Positions 1 through 11,780 of a DNA stretch of 64,000 nt are shown piece after piece (position 1 is the stretch's first letter; every line of letters begins with the position of its first letter). Position numbers and translations under genes: made by a program. Location of the stretch: the NCBI RefSeq assembly GCF_964204645.1, contig NC_134029.1, forward strand, positions 21,284,450-21,348,449, given 5' to 3'. Below the pieces are notes generated by a model, which saw only the letters and a list, made by a program, of their open reading frames with translations, did no database searches and had not been told where the DNA came from. This DNA comes from Tubulanus polymorphus. Lineage: Eukaryota > Nemertea > Palaeonemertea > Tubulaniformes > Tubulanidae.

Positions 1-637
1 TTCGCTGTCTTGTGTTTATGCAATCAAACTAAATGGCAACTAGATACAATATATTAGGACGCGGTTTAAGTTTGTTCGTGAATTGGAACGAACAGGACAG
101 CGTTTTCGATGCGAAAAATGAAGCAAACAGGTAAATAGATCCGTTTAACCAATTGTACTGCCATCTATTGGGTTTTTTATGTACTGTTTGAGTTAAGGGG
201 ACGAATTGACCAGTGAGATTTCTTATCTACCGAAAATGACATTAACCGACACTTTCAGTTTAGTGAATTGAGATTTTGAAAGTCACTTAGCGTTATACGA
301 GGGGCTATCATGTCTCCATTATCTGGCGACCTTTTAACGATATTTAATCAGTGAAATTATTCAAACTTAACCTTAATATTTCAACATTCATGTTGTGTGT
401 AGTATGTGTAAAGGTTCTATTGAATGGTAGTCTAGCTTAAACATATCGTCGGTTTTGGAAAAATTTGCGCGAAATGGATTCGAACGTGACTCACTGTTTG
501 CATTTCATTGTAACATATTAATTTATCAGTCAGCTGTTAATGGTCACAATAAACATTAGGGCAGATTCTATATGTTGATATGTGCTATGGAGAGATATGG
601 TTATTAATGTATATAAGTGTTGCCGGTCGGAAGTTTC
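1..637. other. Upstream of first visible Shroom exon, no gene seen
   Basis: AT-rich non-coding sequence. I see no splice-compatible coding exon, RNA gene or clear repeat here. It may be an intron of a longer Shroom transcript whose 5' exons (for example a PDZ-coding part) lie before the window, or the promoter-proximal region of a short Shroom transcript. Confidence 0.5.
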
Positions 638-641
638 ACTC
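610..641 (+). promoter_or_regulatory. TATA box and initiator-like core promoter (short Shroom transcript)
   Basis: TATATAAG lies at 610-617. An initiator-like TTCACTC has its A at 638, 28 bp from the start of the TATA box, which is the usual animal spacing. The next ATG downstream (685) opens a frame that splices in phase into the rest of the Shroom coding sequence, and an in-frame stop at 643-645 precedes it. The arrangement is seen directly; promoter activity is inference. The alternative is that 672-812 is an internal exon using the acceptor ending at 671, but its polypyrimidine tract is poor. Confidence 0.45.
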
Positions 642-684
642 TTAATATATACCGTGTTCTAAGGATTTTAGCCGTATAGGAATA

Positions 685-3600
685 ATGAGACGATACAGTT
701 GCTTTACGTACGCGAGTCCTTATTCGAGTCCAATTTCGAGTCCGCAGTCTAGTCCTTGTTCTAGTCCTCGTTTGAGGGCGAAATTATCTAGATCTCCGTC
801 TAGACCGAGACGGTGAGATTCAATCGTACCTGTTCACGTATTTAGGTAATATTTATTCTAATCCTGTGATTTTAATTTTCGCTGTTTTCCAGTCGTATGC
901 GGCACGAAGAAAGGAGTAAATCGGTCGACGATGCCTCGGCGCCAGTGCTGCCACCTAGGAAGTACTTGCAAGACGAAGAATGGGCCGAGACGTCGTCTTC
1001 GAACGCTTCGGAAAAATCCCCGGAGAAAGGTTCGTCGTCGTACGCCGCTCAGCTACGCCAACAAGCGAAACGATTCTCTCAACCGCAACAACCGGCGACA
1101 TCGTCGACGGCGACCGCTCGTACGGGTGTTTACCGCTACAAAATGTTAGGATCTATGCCGGAAACGTCGTCCGTACGAACATCAGCTCATTTGGTGCAAA
1201 GTAAAAGTGAGTCGAGCGTTCCGTCGCAGTTGAGCGTCGATTTTCATCACAATCGACCGCTGCAGACGTCGTCGCCGGTTACGACGACGGCAGACGTCGA
1301 CGAGTCGAACGACAGCCCGAAACTAGTGCGAACCCCGGAACGACGGTATTTAGAGACTTCATTTCCGGCGAGTCCGGAACTGCCCCTTCCACCTCCGCCT
1401 GTTGCTCGAGATGGTTATAATAGCTCGTATAACGAAGACGATATCCCATTACCGGAGCCGCCACCTCTTCCTGCTGACCCTCCTCCGAGCATTTCTACTC
1501 CGACCGATACAAATAGGTAAGTGCGAACGTTCCATTCAGTTTTCTCAATTCATAGATTTTCTGTTTTCCGGTAGTTAGAAATTATTGATCTAGGATTCGG
1601 TGCAGTTCATGTTTGAAATTTTGAACGTTTTGAAATGGAAATGGGTCAATTCTAGGCCTTGAGTATCATGGAAAAATGTTGAATGGCATCAGTCATGCTG
1701 ATTACAAGAATGCCTGGAAAATGTTGATTACAGGATTCCTGGCAATTGTATATAAGTCATGGATTCGGAGTCCTTGAAAATCATTAATTAATGAGATAAA
1801 CATTTAGGGCTAGGTCATGAGCACTATGAACCCTGTCAGTGTTTGATTTGCTTTGATTCCGTGAAATATTGAATATTACACATTTGAATTCTCTGTACAT
1901 CTGATCATCGATTATATTATAATCAAAGATGACCACATGCGGTAGATCAGATATGTACATGTCTGATTCTATTAGTTTCGGTAATTACTACAAAGCTAGG
2001 CATTCGTTCAGATATTTCTGGAATACTCACCTGAAGAAGCACTGCATCTGCTGCTAGTTGATTTATTATTGCAAGGGGTTCAGTTAGATAACAATCATCA
2101 AGTAGGTTAGGAGAACATTTGGGATATGAAGGTAATCTATCTAGTCTTTGGTAGAGTTTATAAATAAGTTGTAAAAAGGTAATCTCGGTGTTTTGATGAT
2201 CCAGGAGTTTGTTGCTTTTTAGGACTTGTCAATAAGTTAGATTTGAACTATTGAAGCCACCCCTGATCTTTATGGAATTTCTGTAATATCTAATACGCTG
2301 AATGCCAACAGGTTTCATGGCACTGGCACATCATGTTTATGTTTATGTAAGTGGAAATTTGATTACGTATCTTGGCCCATTGCCTGAGGGTTGGGTTTCT
2401 CTGCAGGTCAATTACCTATATCCACAACCTAAATGCCCTGGACCCAGTTCCACAGTTTAGAGCTAGGATTTGACTCGAGAGTTACTGTAATTCTTTGAAA
2501 ATGACCTGGGTCCAGTTCCACAGTTCTGAGATAAGATTTAACTCAAGAAAGAGTTAACTCATTGAAAATGAACTAACTTTAACTCGCAACTGTGGAACTG
2601 GATCCTGGTTAAGGTTTTAAGATTTGATTTTTATGGAAAATAGAATTCCCCTTTGTCCATGATTTTAATCATGTCGTGCATATCTAGGCCAACGCATTAC
2701 TAAAAATAATGAAGACAAACTATTTTATCTTTTTCCTCATCTTCGGGTGTATATTTTTATCTCGAGAATGTTTATAAGTGGGAGTGTACTTTGATTTGGA
2801 TCAAACAACTGCGCCAGTTCGAAACTACGAATGAATTCTTACTTCTATCTCTGTGCGAGAGGTAAAGGAGAAATATTCGAGTACAGTTTGAGAAATGGAG
2901 CACTGGGAAATAAAGGTATTTGAGAACTGTTGTAAATTACTGCAGCATACAACAACAACCTCATACTAAGAGCGGCGAGATATTTATACGCGCGGAGGTA
3001 AGTTTGACAGGTTAAGAGTGGCTTCTCTTCTCACCGGGATACCTGAAAGCACTGAGAGTTAGCAATCTGAAACTTGGCGCAGGTGCTTACCAAAAAACAT
3101 TATCATTCTTTACCTGTACTTTGTTCAGCGCATGTTCATTCAGTCGGTTTATCCTCGAAGCCGCAGCCGTATTTTAAAGACCTCGGGTGATATTTTTTAG
3201 GAAGAAATTAAGAGGTTTCGCTATTTGATCACATGTGAAATTATCTGTTTATCTATTAAGTTTGTACACATTTCACCAGTCAACAGAGGATTAGACTGTT
3301 CTAATACGAGAATTTACTGACAAATACTTGAGTCATCATGAGGAAGGCAGATAATTTTTGCCGGATTTATTTACGTTTGTCTGCTTATGCCTCTAACGCT
3401 ACCGGTATTCAGTTCTTGCCTTCTAATCGATGGTAGATCGGGAGTTGTAGGCTGGGGAAGAAAAGTGCGCGAACTAGGAAGTTTGTTAGGATTATAAATA
3501 AATCTGATGACCGCAAAGCAACTTTAGCGGTTTGAAAATATCTGCTCGATTTCGAGAGCAAATTACCGCGATTCTTCTGGGATGATTTTAATTTGCGTCG

Positions 3601-6600
3601 AATTTCGATAATCGATGACATGGTAAACATGCCGGGAGGAATTATGGACGAAACCGGCAAAAACGGAAATCATTTTCGAAAGTTGAAAAACGGTCGATTG
3701 TGGAAAACGATGGAAGTGATGTAAGTTTTTTTTTTTTTAAAGGATCCGCGACGATGTTTGTCGATCGTGAATCATATCATCGCCACTCTCACTCCCGGGG
3801 TTTTGCTCGCTCGTCACGCTTCCTTTTTTGGCTCTGCTCTACTACAGTCATCTCGTGTATATGTCACGATGAATATAAATCATCGGCGGTATTTCTGCGG
3901 TCAGCCGCCGCTGAATTCATCGCGCCATCACAGATGTCCCTTTCATGTGGTCATGTGGTTAACTCTAAATTTAATATCGACGTCAGATATTGGCAAGTTT
4001 TCATATATGTTATATTCCCCTGAAATATTTCCGTATGATTTCATTAATTCCGATTAATACGAATTTCGTTGAATTTCACAGTTTCCGCTGTAAGTCCTTT
4101 GTCGGTGTTTAATGAGGCTTTGTGATTTAAGTATTAATTAAAGGGACAGTTGGAGAGCTTTCTCAGCTGATGTTTGTTGTGAGCGGAGCCATCGTGATTA
4201 CCGCCATTATCATGACGAACAATTGGCTAATTATTTTACTAATAAAAGTCTGCATTGAAAAACTGTGGGACAAACTTGTCACCACCATATCGCACCTACC
4301 TACCCTAAATCGGTTTAGTGAGATCACCCGCTGAGTCACGGATCAGTCTACTGTGAGTAAGGTTAGGTAGTTTCTATTGTGCGTCAACTCTGACCAGTTC
4401 ATTTTGCCTTCAAAAAGATATTCGAAGTGTGAACTCAGTGAAATAATCCGGATTTGCAATAACACATACTGATTATTACACGTTAGCAATAGACAGTTAT
4501 TTGGTAAGTGTTTCAGTTATTTCATATCACGCAAAAACAATGCGATATATGTATGTAGTAGGTGGATATAATGTATCAGGCCATCTCTGATTGATGAGGA
4601 TGTTGCTCGAGGTGACATCCATGCCAGCACCTCACGTGAAGCCTGCATCATTTTTGTCTTTTGGTTACTGAAAGTTGAATCCATATCGTTCATGAAAATA
4701 CCTTTCGAATCGACGAATGAAGTATTTGGTTTTTTTTTCCTTTTCAAAAAACGAGCACCAAAGATGTTAGGAATATCGGATATCGCAACCTACTGGCATT
4801 CGTATTCGTACACATTTCTTCGATTTAGGTCACTTGAGAACGGTGCGCGATAATTGTAGCTCTAAATACTAGCATTTATGCGATGTGATATCCTTTATAG
4901 AATGTATTCTTTCGATGCAGCGAGTGCGTTGTGTACACAGAGAAATAGACCTCGGCTTGAATAGAAATAAATAAAACTCATTTCGGATTAAAGACCGTCC
5001 AATTAGTAGCTAGCGTTATTTCTACACTGCGTTCTATTCCCTCTGATTTTATTATGGTTTTGAACTTGTATTATTGCACTCGCTGGTATACTAAAAAAAC
5101 TGACTAGCGCGAACGTTATTCTAGCTGATTTAAATACACCATTCGTTAATACGTTTCTTTCTCGCGTTATTCTGAGCTCGGCAAAAAAAAAGAAGAAAAT
5201 AACGTAATTGCGAAAGAAATTCGATAGCCACGCGCCATTAACTGCTGTTTTCGGCAATCTGTTATCGATAGTCAATCAAAAAACAATAATTCTGATTGAT
5301 TATGCGATATTGATCTGCCGTCGGTAAGGTAGTCGTAAATCATCGCGATTTCTAAGCTGCTTTCGTAAACAACTCGGCGGGCGCATTCGCAAGGAAAGTA
5401 TGCAAAATTTTCTTCAGGACTTTCAGGAATTTCCAAAGTATATTTCTTTTTGCGTATAATGACCGTGAAACAAGTGCTTAATGTCGATGCGTTTCTGATA
5501 TAGATAATTTATTTCATAAAGAAACATTTATTTTCTTTAGAATTTGTGAATTTTTTATGACTCGACGAGACGTTTAAATAGAATTTATTATTATCATCGA
5601 GAAAAACTATTCCGAATAGTGTGTATTTAAACTTAGATCCGCGAGGTCATCGTGAATAGTGGAAGCACTGGTTCACCTTGTTTTCTAATCTGTTGAAAGG
5701 CAAATATTCGAAACTGCTCAGTCCGTTTTATACTCGCTACGTCGTTATGACCGTCAGGAATTCGTATCGGTAAGAAATCTGTCATATCGTAGCTCTAACA
5801 CAAAAAATAGATGACAGGATTTTGAATGAGAGAATTTCGTTTGATTTTCTATTTACCGACGTTCTCGCGAATTTATTTATCTTGGAAATAATTCCCGTTG
5901 GAATGATTTTCAAATGATGTGTTATTGAATAGATCGGACGGGTTTCTATACAAATACATTGTGAATGTGGTGTGAACTATTAAACAAATATACAGACTTT
6001 GAAGACAGTTCGTCGGGTGACTTTAAAGTTAAAATTTTTGCCGAGATTGACAGTAGAATTCCTACTCAAACAAACTCCTATGAATTTTATTATCGCTCTG
6101 ATTTATTCGTAATGATTGATATTGATGTAACGTTGTTGTTACAGTGATTTAGATGTTGAGCCATGCCAGTCTCGGAGACGTGCTAATTTTCTCAATAATA
6201 ACTGTTTGGAGAATGTTTGCTTATTAATCGCCAATCAGGTCTAGTTTAGGTGGGATTATTCGCCCTTTGTTCCAACAGTAGATTTATTAAAGACCCGAAA
6301 CAAGGTAGTTTCATTAATAGAAATAAGCTCGACTGAATATTGAGTCAGTGTATTGAGTCTCATTGATAAATTTGGAGGTACAGTAAAAGTTCTTTGTAAC
6401 GCCATCATTGGGACCGATGAAAATCATGGCATCGTCACGAATTTGGCGTTATAAAGAATGGCGTTGTTTATGGAATTTGAGTCGAATTGAGTAAATTTGT
6501 TGTCTGAAAAATGTTGGCGTTATGTGAGCAGCGACATTTACTGTGGTTCTTATTGATTCTTTGGGATGGCAAATTTTCTAGATGACACTTAGTAATCAAT

Positions 6601-9422
6601 CGAATGAATTAGATGTAATTTCTCTACTTCGAGATCAAAAATTCTAATGTGAGTTTATTTTCTATGTATATTTTCAGCTATTCGAGTGAATCGTATATGT
6701 CAAATCGGACTCAAAGAGTTCCGGTCGGAGGATTTGCTGGAAACTATCGCCGTTCGAGTTCGTCGTCCGGAGTCCCGATCGCGACTAACGTATCGACGTC
6801 TATACCGACCGACAATCCGATAACGTCTCGCGCGCCTGCTTCGCACCCGTTCAACAATACAGACGCGCGTAACTACGACAGCGGTAGCATGAGCACCGAC
6901 AGCGACGACAGCGAAGGCAGGCGCCAACCGGTGCGCGATCTGGCGGCGAATTTCGAGAAGCAGCCTCGTCGTTTTCACACGCCGGAACGCGAGGCGGCGA
7001 AACCGCGCAACCCGAACCGGTCGCACGTCGCCGTGCTGACTGCGAAATTCGGCGGTAGCTACGAGAACCTGACGCGATCGAACGAAAGTCTGAGCAGTTC
7101 GAACGAAAACATCTGTGATAACAAACAAACGTTGTTAAACGCGAAGCGGCACGTCGAACCCCCGCCGGTTGCCGCGAAAACGACGCCGTCTAGGCAGCCG
7201 TTGACGCCGCATCGGCAGAACGGATCGTACAACAACGGTCACGCCGAACGGACTGACGTTTCGACTCCGGCTCGACAGATGGCGCCGGCGGATACCGCGA
7301 CTAGTCATAATAACGACGCAGCGACCCCGGCGATCGTTCACGTGCGACAGAAATCGCAGGAGGAAATCGACTGCGATCAACACGCGAAGATTCTCGCCAA
7401 TGAACTGAAAAAGAAAGATCGTAAACTATCGGAAGTGATCTCGCCGCCACAGTATCATAAAACGACGAAAGATTACATGGGCGATTTATATAACAATACG
7501 GATAATATTCCGACGAGGCGTATATCGATCGGAACGCCTAACTCGCGATATAGCGTGGCTAAACCGGAAAATTCACCTTCGCAGTAAGTATCCATAGAAT
7601 CTAAACCCCTGGACCCAGTTCCTCAGTTGTGAGTTAAAGTTAGTTCGTTTTCAATGAGTTGGCTCAGAGTCGATTCTTAACTCAGAACTGTGGAACTGAA
7701 CCCAGTTCAGTTCCTGGCTGGTGTGGTGGGTTTGTAAGGGACACAATAAAAAAAGGGGGTAGTTCCCTGTTCCATTTACAATTTCAAAATCAAACACCCC
7801 GTTTCGCTCCTGGCAGGTGTGACTGGTGGGTTGGTAAGAGACTCAATATCAAATAAAAATCTATCACTCAATCAAATAAATAAAATGGATAATTTCCTAT
7901 TCTGAGATCAAAAAAGATTGCGCAAAACCTGTCACTAGAAAAATAGGAGTTCTTCTTTACTGTCTGAAATATTTAATGTGCGTTCTTCTGTATATTTTTC
8001 TGTAGCTCCAGTCAACTTCCATCATCTCCATTTGCTACCGGTACGTTGAATGATGACGACATACGACAAAACTTGAAAGATGAATTCAACACATTGTCTC
8101 TCGATCAGAAAAAGGTACGAAATCGTTCCTTTCTAACTTGAAAATTTTGTAATACGTTCAAACGCTTTTAAAATCTGTATTATTTCTAGTAGATTAGCCA
8201 CAGACTGATGTGGAGAACATACAATAAGTTTAGAACCCACTATATACAAAATATAGAGGATTAAACACAAAATTTATTACTGTACTCAAGAATTAGAGAT
8301 AAGAGACCATCATCGGGTGCTTCCCTGGAGAGAGTCCAAAACGTTTATTTTCAATTCTTGAATAATAAATTTTGCTTTTATAATCTTAGAAATTTAGTAT
8401 ATAGTCCATTCTAAACTTGTATTCATTCTGTATTCAAAGAGTTTCCCGTGTTTTCATTTTACAGGAAGAACTTATCATACGCATAAACAAGAAACTCGAA
8501 AGTCTATCGGAAGTCAGGAATAGTCTCGAAGACGATATCGCCGAAAATAACAATCTCGAGAAGGATATATCGCGTTTGGTCGAGGAACGATGTAAAAACC
8601 ATAGAGAACTTGAGAAATATCAAAGTTTCGTCGGAGAATTGGATAAGATACTTCATTTATTGTTGAAACTATCTGGTCGTCTTGCCCGCTCTGAAAATGC
8701 AGTTCTCGGTCTCCCCAATGATGCCGATCCAAAGGAAAAGGTTAGTTACATTAACTTCATGTTTCAGCTTGTTAGTAAATGGAATATAAAAAAAAAACAA
8801 ACATGAGAACTTGAACAAGGTGGCCACTTACCTGGAAAAGCGAGAAAAGTCAGGGAATTTCCTTTTCTTTAAAAAAGTTGGGGAATAGTCACGGAATAGT
8901 CGGGGAATTTGGTTTTAAAAAAACGCTTCAAATCAGGGAATTTTTGGGATAGTTAGATAAGAGATTGCGTAAAAAAATCAAACAGTTTCCGTCTATGTCT
9001 TATTTGACTGTGTTAATTGATTGGATTCTTAGCAAAGCAACGTGCATGTCAGGAAAAAGCAAGTCAAAAGTGGCCACACTGAGCTAGTAACAGATGTATC
9101 TCTCCTGCTTCTGCTTAACTGAACTCTATTTGTCATTTTTTAGGCTTCGCTGGTTTCGAAACGAGACAAACTTAAACAACAACTGGAAGACGCTCGTAAA
9201 CTGAAGGAAGGTATCGATCGTCGGGAGGTACAGGTCAGCGGTTTCTTGAAGAATTATCTCAACGACGAGGAATTCGCCGATTTCGAACATTTAGTGAAAA
9301 TGAAATCGAAAATCACGTTGGAACAACAGGAAATCGACGACAAAGTCAACGTCGGAACCGAACAACTGAAAGCGTTAAAGAAAAGCATGTCACATCACGG
9401 TGATATGGACGATATTTACTAG
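685..9422 (+). CDS. Shroom: Shroom-family actin/Rho-kinase-binding protein, six exons seen
   Basis: Shroom proteins recruit Rho-associated kinase to apical actomyosin and drive apical constriction in epithelia. Exons: 685-812, 893-1516, 6678-7583, 8006-8114, 8465-8740, 9144-9422 (stop TAG 9420-9422). All introns are GT-AG and in phase, giving 773 aa from the ATG at 685. The N-terminal part is low complexity: SSP repeats (about residues 12-28), Ser-rich stretches, and proline-rich segments such as LPLPPPPVARDG and LPEPPPLPADPPPS in exon 2. The C-terminal ~200 residues form the family's hallmark ASD2 (SD2) coiled-coil domain. No PDZ domain is present in the window, so this is either a PDZ-less form with its own promoter or the 3' part of a longer gene. 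Other 5' exons could exist upstream, and additional in-phase exons could exist in the 5.2-kb second intron. Family assignment is strong; the start is uncertain. Confidence 0.88.
1517..6677 (+). other. Shroom intron 2 (5.2 kb)
   Basis: GT-AG intron between the proline-rich exon and exon 3 (AG|C serine codon split across it). It contains one family-D palindromic repeat at 2439-2606. I found no other recognisable gene or RNA. Small ORFs here (for example 3700-4023 and 5965-6147) have no family signature and no splice-phase support. Confidence 0.6.
2439..2606. mobile_element. Family D palindromic MITE-like repeat, copy 1
   Basis: Begins with CTGGACCCAGTTCCACAG and ends with CTGTGGAACTGGATCCTGG, near-perfect terminal inverted repeats. 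The interior also carries GAGTTAACTC-type inverted segments. Other copies are at 7609-7704 and 25722-25818. The size and lack of coding capacity fit a non-autonomous MITE; the superfamily is unknown. Confidence 0.7.
7609..7704. mobile_element. Family D MITE-like repeat, copy 2
   Basis: In Shroom intron 3, 26 bp after the donor. GGACCCAGTTCCTCAGTTG at the left end and CAGAACTGTGGAACTG near the right end are the terminal inverted repeats shared with 2439-2606 and 25722-25818. This is the short (~96 bp) form. Confidence 0.7.
7780..7910 (+). repeat. Family G dispersed repeat, copy 1 (SINE-like)
   Basis: Contains TTTCAAAATC, then CGTTTCGCTCCTGGCAGGTG, then GGTTGGTAAGAGAC and an AT-rich tail with ATTTCCTATTCTGAGAT. 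The same order of segments recurs at 45523-45665 and 59740-59890. No terminal inverted repeat was found, so a SINE or fragment of a larger element is more likely than a MITE. A second partial CTGGCTGGTGTGGTGGG segment lies just upstream at 7712. Confidence 0.55.
8006..9422 (+). CDS. Shroom: Shroom ASD2 (SD2) domain exons
   Basis: The last three exons (8006-8114, 8465-8740, 9144-9422) encode about residues 553-773. They start with DDDIRQNLKDEFNTL, pass through INKKLESLSEVRNSLEDDI and FVGELDKILHLLLKLSGRLA, and end with the helix FLKNYLNDEEFADFEHLV, then a short tail ending DDIY. The regular heptad pattern and the order of these segments match the ASD2 Rho-kinase-binding domain, a segmented antiparallel coiled-coil dimer in known Shroom proteins. 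Introns split the domain at phase 0 twice. One intron (8741-9143) contains a family-C MITE-like element. Confidence 0.92.
8818..9080. mobile_element. Family C hAT-like MITE, copy 1
   Basis: Lies in Shroom intron 5. Begins AGGTGGCCACTTACCTGG and ends with the inverse GTGGCCACACT. The interior has repeated TCAGGGAATTT-type motifs. Other copies are at 27875-28085, 39631-39922 and 41196-41432. No coding capacity. Confidence 0.7.
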
Positions 9423-9440
9423 ATGATTTCCTCTCTACAG

Positions 9441-9795
9441 GGTCCCTACGACTCCTTGATTCCTCCTAAAAACTCTTTCAAACCAGAAAATGCTTTTAAA
9501 GGTGCTCGAAACTCCTTTAATTTGATGACCAAAATGCCCAAAACTCCTTCAATTTTGATAAATAGGCAATTCGAAATTTTTGTCCAGTTTGCTGTTGTAC
9601 AGTAGTAGACTACGCCTAAATCGGTACAGTTGGGACCAGGATATTTTTTCTTTACCCAATAAGGGCTGTTACCGAATTAGAAACCGAGTTAAGTACTGTA
9701 ATTGGGATATGAAAGTGATGCAGATGCTTCCTCAAAATTTGAAATTTTCTCCCTGAAAACTCCTTATATCCGGGAATGACTGATCTGTAGGGACC
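9441..9795. mobile_element. Family B MITE-like repeat, copy 1, in Shroom 3' UTR
   Basis: Begins GGTCCCTACGACTCCTTG and ends GTAGGGACC, a short terminal inverted repeat. It starts 18 bp after the Shroom stop codon and must be part of the 3' UTR unless the transcript ends at once. Copies at 24091-24502, 26131-26470 and 42011-42529 share the interior order (AACTCCTTTAATTT..., then AAAGTGATGCAGA, then TTTCTCC). This copy shows the uninterrupted CCAGGAT site where another copy carries a nested insertion. Confidence 0.75.
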
Positions 9796-10756
9796 TTGTT
9801 CCAACAAACCTTGTCATTTCTATCCCTAGTACTGAATTATCGAGTATTTCAAACTCGTGTATGAAATCATAGTGAGCTTTCGGTATTTTTGGTGTTTATT
9901 TTGGAGATTGTAAAATTTTTACCAGTGCCGAGAGATTGCGCGAAAATATTGGAGACAGATTCGTCGGAACTGCTGAGTAAAGTAACGTACAGTCACAATA
10001 TCTTACAAGAATCTGGATGTGATTATCGCGGATATAGCGTCGGCATTATGATACAGGCCGGAACGAGCACTGCTCATCTATTTTAGTGAATTATTGTCAA
10101 CTGCTGTGCTGTTTTATAATATGTGAGCGTGGGTCCATGCATGTGTGTGTGTGTGCGTATATGTGAGAGTAGAATGTATGATTACTTGCTTGGTTATTTT
10201 TCATAAGTCATGATGTGTCCACTGAATTAGCAATATTTCGAATTCAACAAGATTCATCGAGAAAGAATGATGTTTGCATTGATCGTATCGGAAAGAAATC
10301 GCCATATTAGTAGAAATCTTCATCGGTAGAGTATAGAACTAATGGAAATACTGTTAGCTCTATAAATAGTATTATTGTAGTCAGTCTATCAGACGAGACA
10401 GGTATTACATATTAGTGGGAGTTGTTGAGCTTTTTATTGGCAGATTAGACATGACATGGCAATTTGGCATACTGCTTAACACCGTATCATTTGAACTGTA
10501 TATTCTATGTTTTTGCTGTATATAATGTGTATTAGTGAATGTAATTATCGATTGTAGTAATTATTTGGTGGCGATCCAATTGATTTCTTATGTTTCGCTG
10601 ATATATCTGTAGTCATTTCATTCGCCTCTTCGCAACTAAGAGAAGTTTTAGCACGTAATTCATTTCTATACATTATGAGCTGTGTATGTGTGTGGATTAT
10701 TTTGTGTATGATATATTGTGATATTGGTATGTTATACATATATCTTCATCAGGATT

Positions 10757-10762
10757 AATAAA
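10757..10762 (+). terminator. Candidate poly(A) signal for Shroom
   Basis: AATAAA followed by a T-rich stretch (GTTTTTCGTTTTTT at about 10788-10800) that could serve as the downstream element. A second AATAAA at 11459-11464 is an alternative. Which is used cannot be told from sequence. Confidence 0.5.
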
Positions 10763-11458
10763 TTCATTTGTAAAAATTCATTATTAGTTTTTCGTTTTTT
10801 TGGTGAAGACATTTTCTGTGGTTATGTGCCTGCTATGAGTCCAGCACTCAGATTCGAATTCTAACTCCAGCAAGTCCATTCTAGCAAATATTAACATCAA
10901 CAAGGATTCAATTGAAAAACTGTGAATGCAATCAACCCCTACCCTGAGGAGTCTGCACCCCTCATTTAGATCTGCATTTCGTACATTATGGATTGGCCCA
11001 CTAAACAAATTTTGGGTCGAATATCTCAACAATAACCTAAGACATTAACTACCTATCCCCCTTCCAATTCACTCTGCCTGGGTACTGGATAAATAGAGGA
11101 CACCAAAAAGACATGATGAGTGGAGTAAGAGGAGCTGTGTTAACCTGCTGGAGTTGAATCAGTTAAAGTTAAACGAGTATAGTTGGATAAGGTTAACCAG
11201 TAATTACGGTAGGCTATTTGATTTTTCGCTACTGAATGAAACTACTATACGTTAGTAGCGAAAGCTTGTATCATGAATAACTATTTTTTTCTTCAGGATG
11301 AATGTGAGTGTGTATGTGATACTGATAGTGTGATTGTAGCAGTGTTTTGAGGTGACCCTTTTGGCTAGCATTTTGCCTCTCGGGCACCTCTTCATTGATA
11401 TGAACTAACATATTTACGTATAAAACTGAGTATTATATTATGTTATAATTTCGATGTA

Positions 11459-11464
11459 AATAAA
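11459..11464 (+). terminator. Alternative poly(A) signal
   Basis: AATAAA 2 kb after the Shroom stop and about 320 bp before the hnRNP start codon. It would give a longer Shroom 3' UTR. Confidence 0.35.
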
Positions 11465-11596
11465 GAATATTATTATTATCAGACGAAACCAATTTAACTC
11501 TACATTTTTACTGATTCAATTTGTAAAAAGGACAAATTTTTCCTAGGTGAGAAAAGGCTATTATTTCCCGTAGGATTAAATAGTACAGAGAGACCG

Positions 11597-11672
11597 CCAA
11601 TGAGCGCCCTCTGTGACCGGGTACTCCGTGTGGGAACCCCACTTTACGCACTCTCAAACTCGTCGCCATTTT
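11597..11672 (+). promoter_or_regulatory. hnRNP gene promoter region with CCAAT box and YY1-like motif
   Basis: CCAAT lies at 11597-11601 in the context CCGCCAATGAG, typical of NF-Y sites. CGTCGCCATTTTG at about 11661-11673 is the reverse complement of the YY1 core (AAAATGGCG). Both are 110-185 bp upstream of the hnRNP ATG (11781). No TATA box is seen, as is common for housekeeping RNA-binding protein genes. Motif identity is seen; function is inference. Confidence 0.4.
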
Positions 11673-11780
11673 GCGAAGTATTCTACTACGATACACTCCA
11701 CTCAAACTAGAGCCGGCTTCGTGCTGTTGTAAACTACCACCATTAATAACATCGAGATTCGCCCCCACACTAGTCCAGAA

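Larger units (their letters stand above)
9423..11464 (+). other. Shroom 3' UTR and downstream region
   Basis: Non-coding sequence after the Shroom stop codon. It holds the family-B element, a TG-rich microsatellite at about 10141-10163, and two canonical AATAAA signals (10757-10762 and 11459-11464). No other gene was recognised. The small ORFs are not supported. Confidence 0.6.

Noticed and set aside
6700-7383. Minus-strand ORFs of 142 and 82 aa
   Set aside because: Shadows of Shroom exon 3 in CpG-rich codons; low-complexity Arg-rich products.
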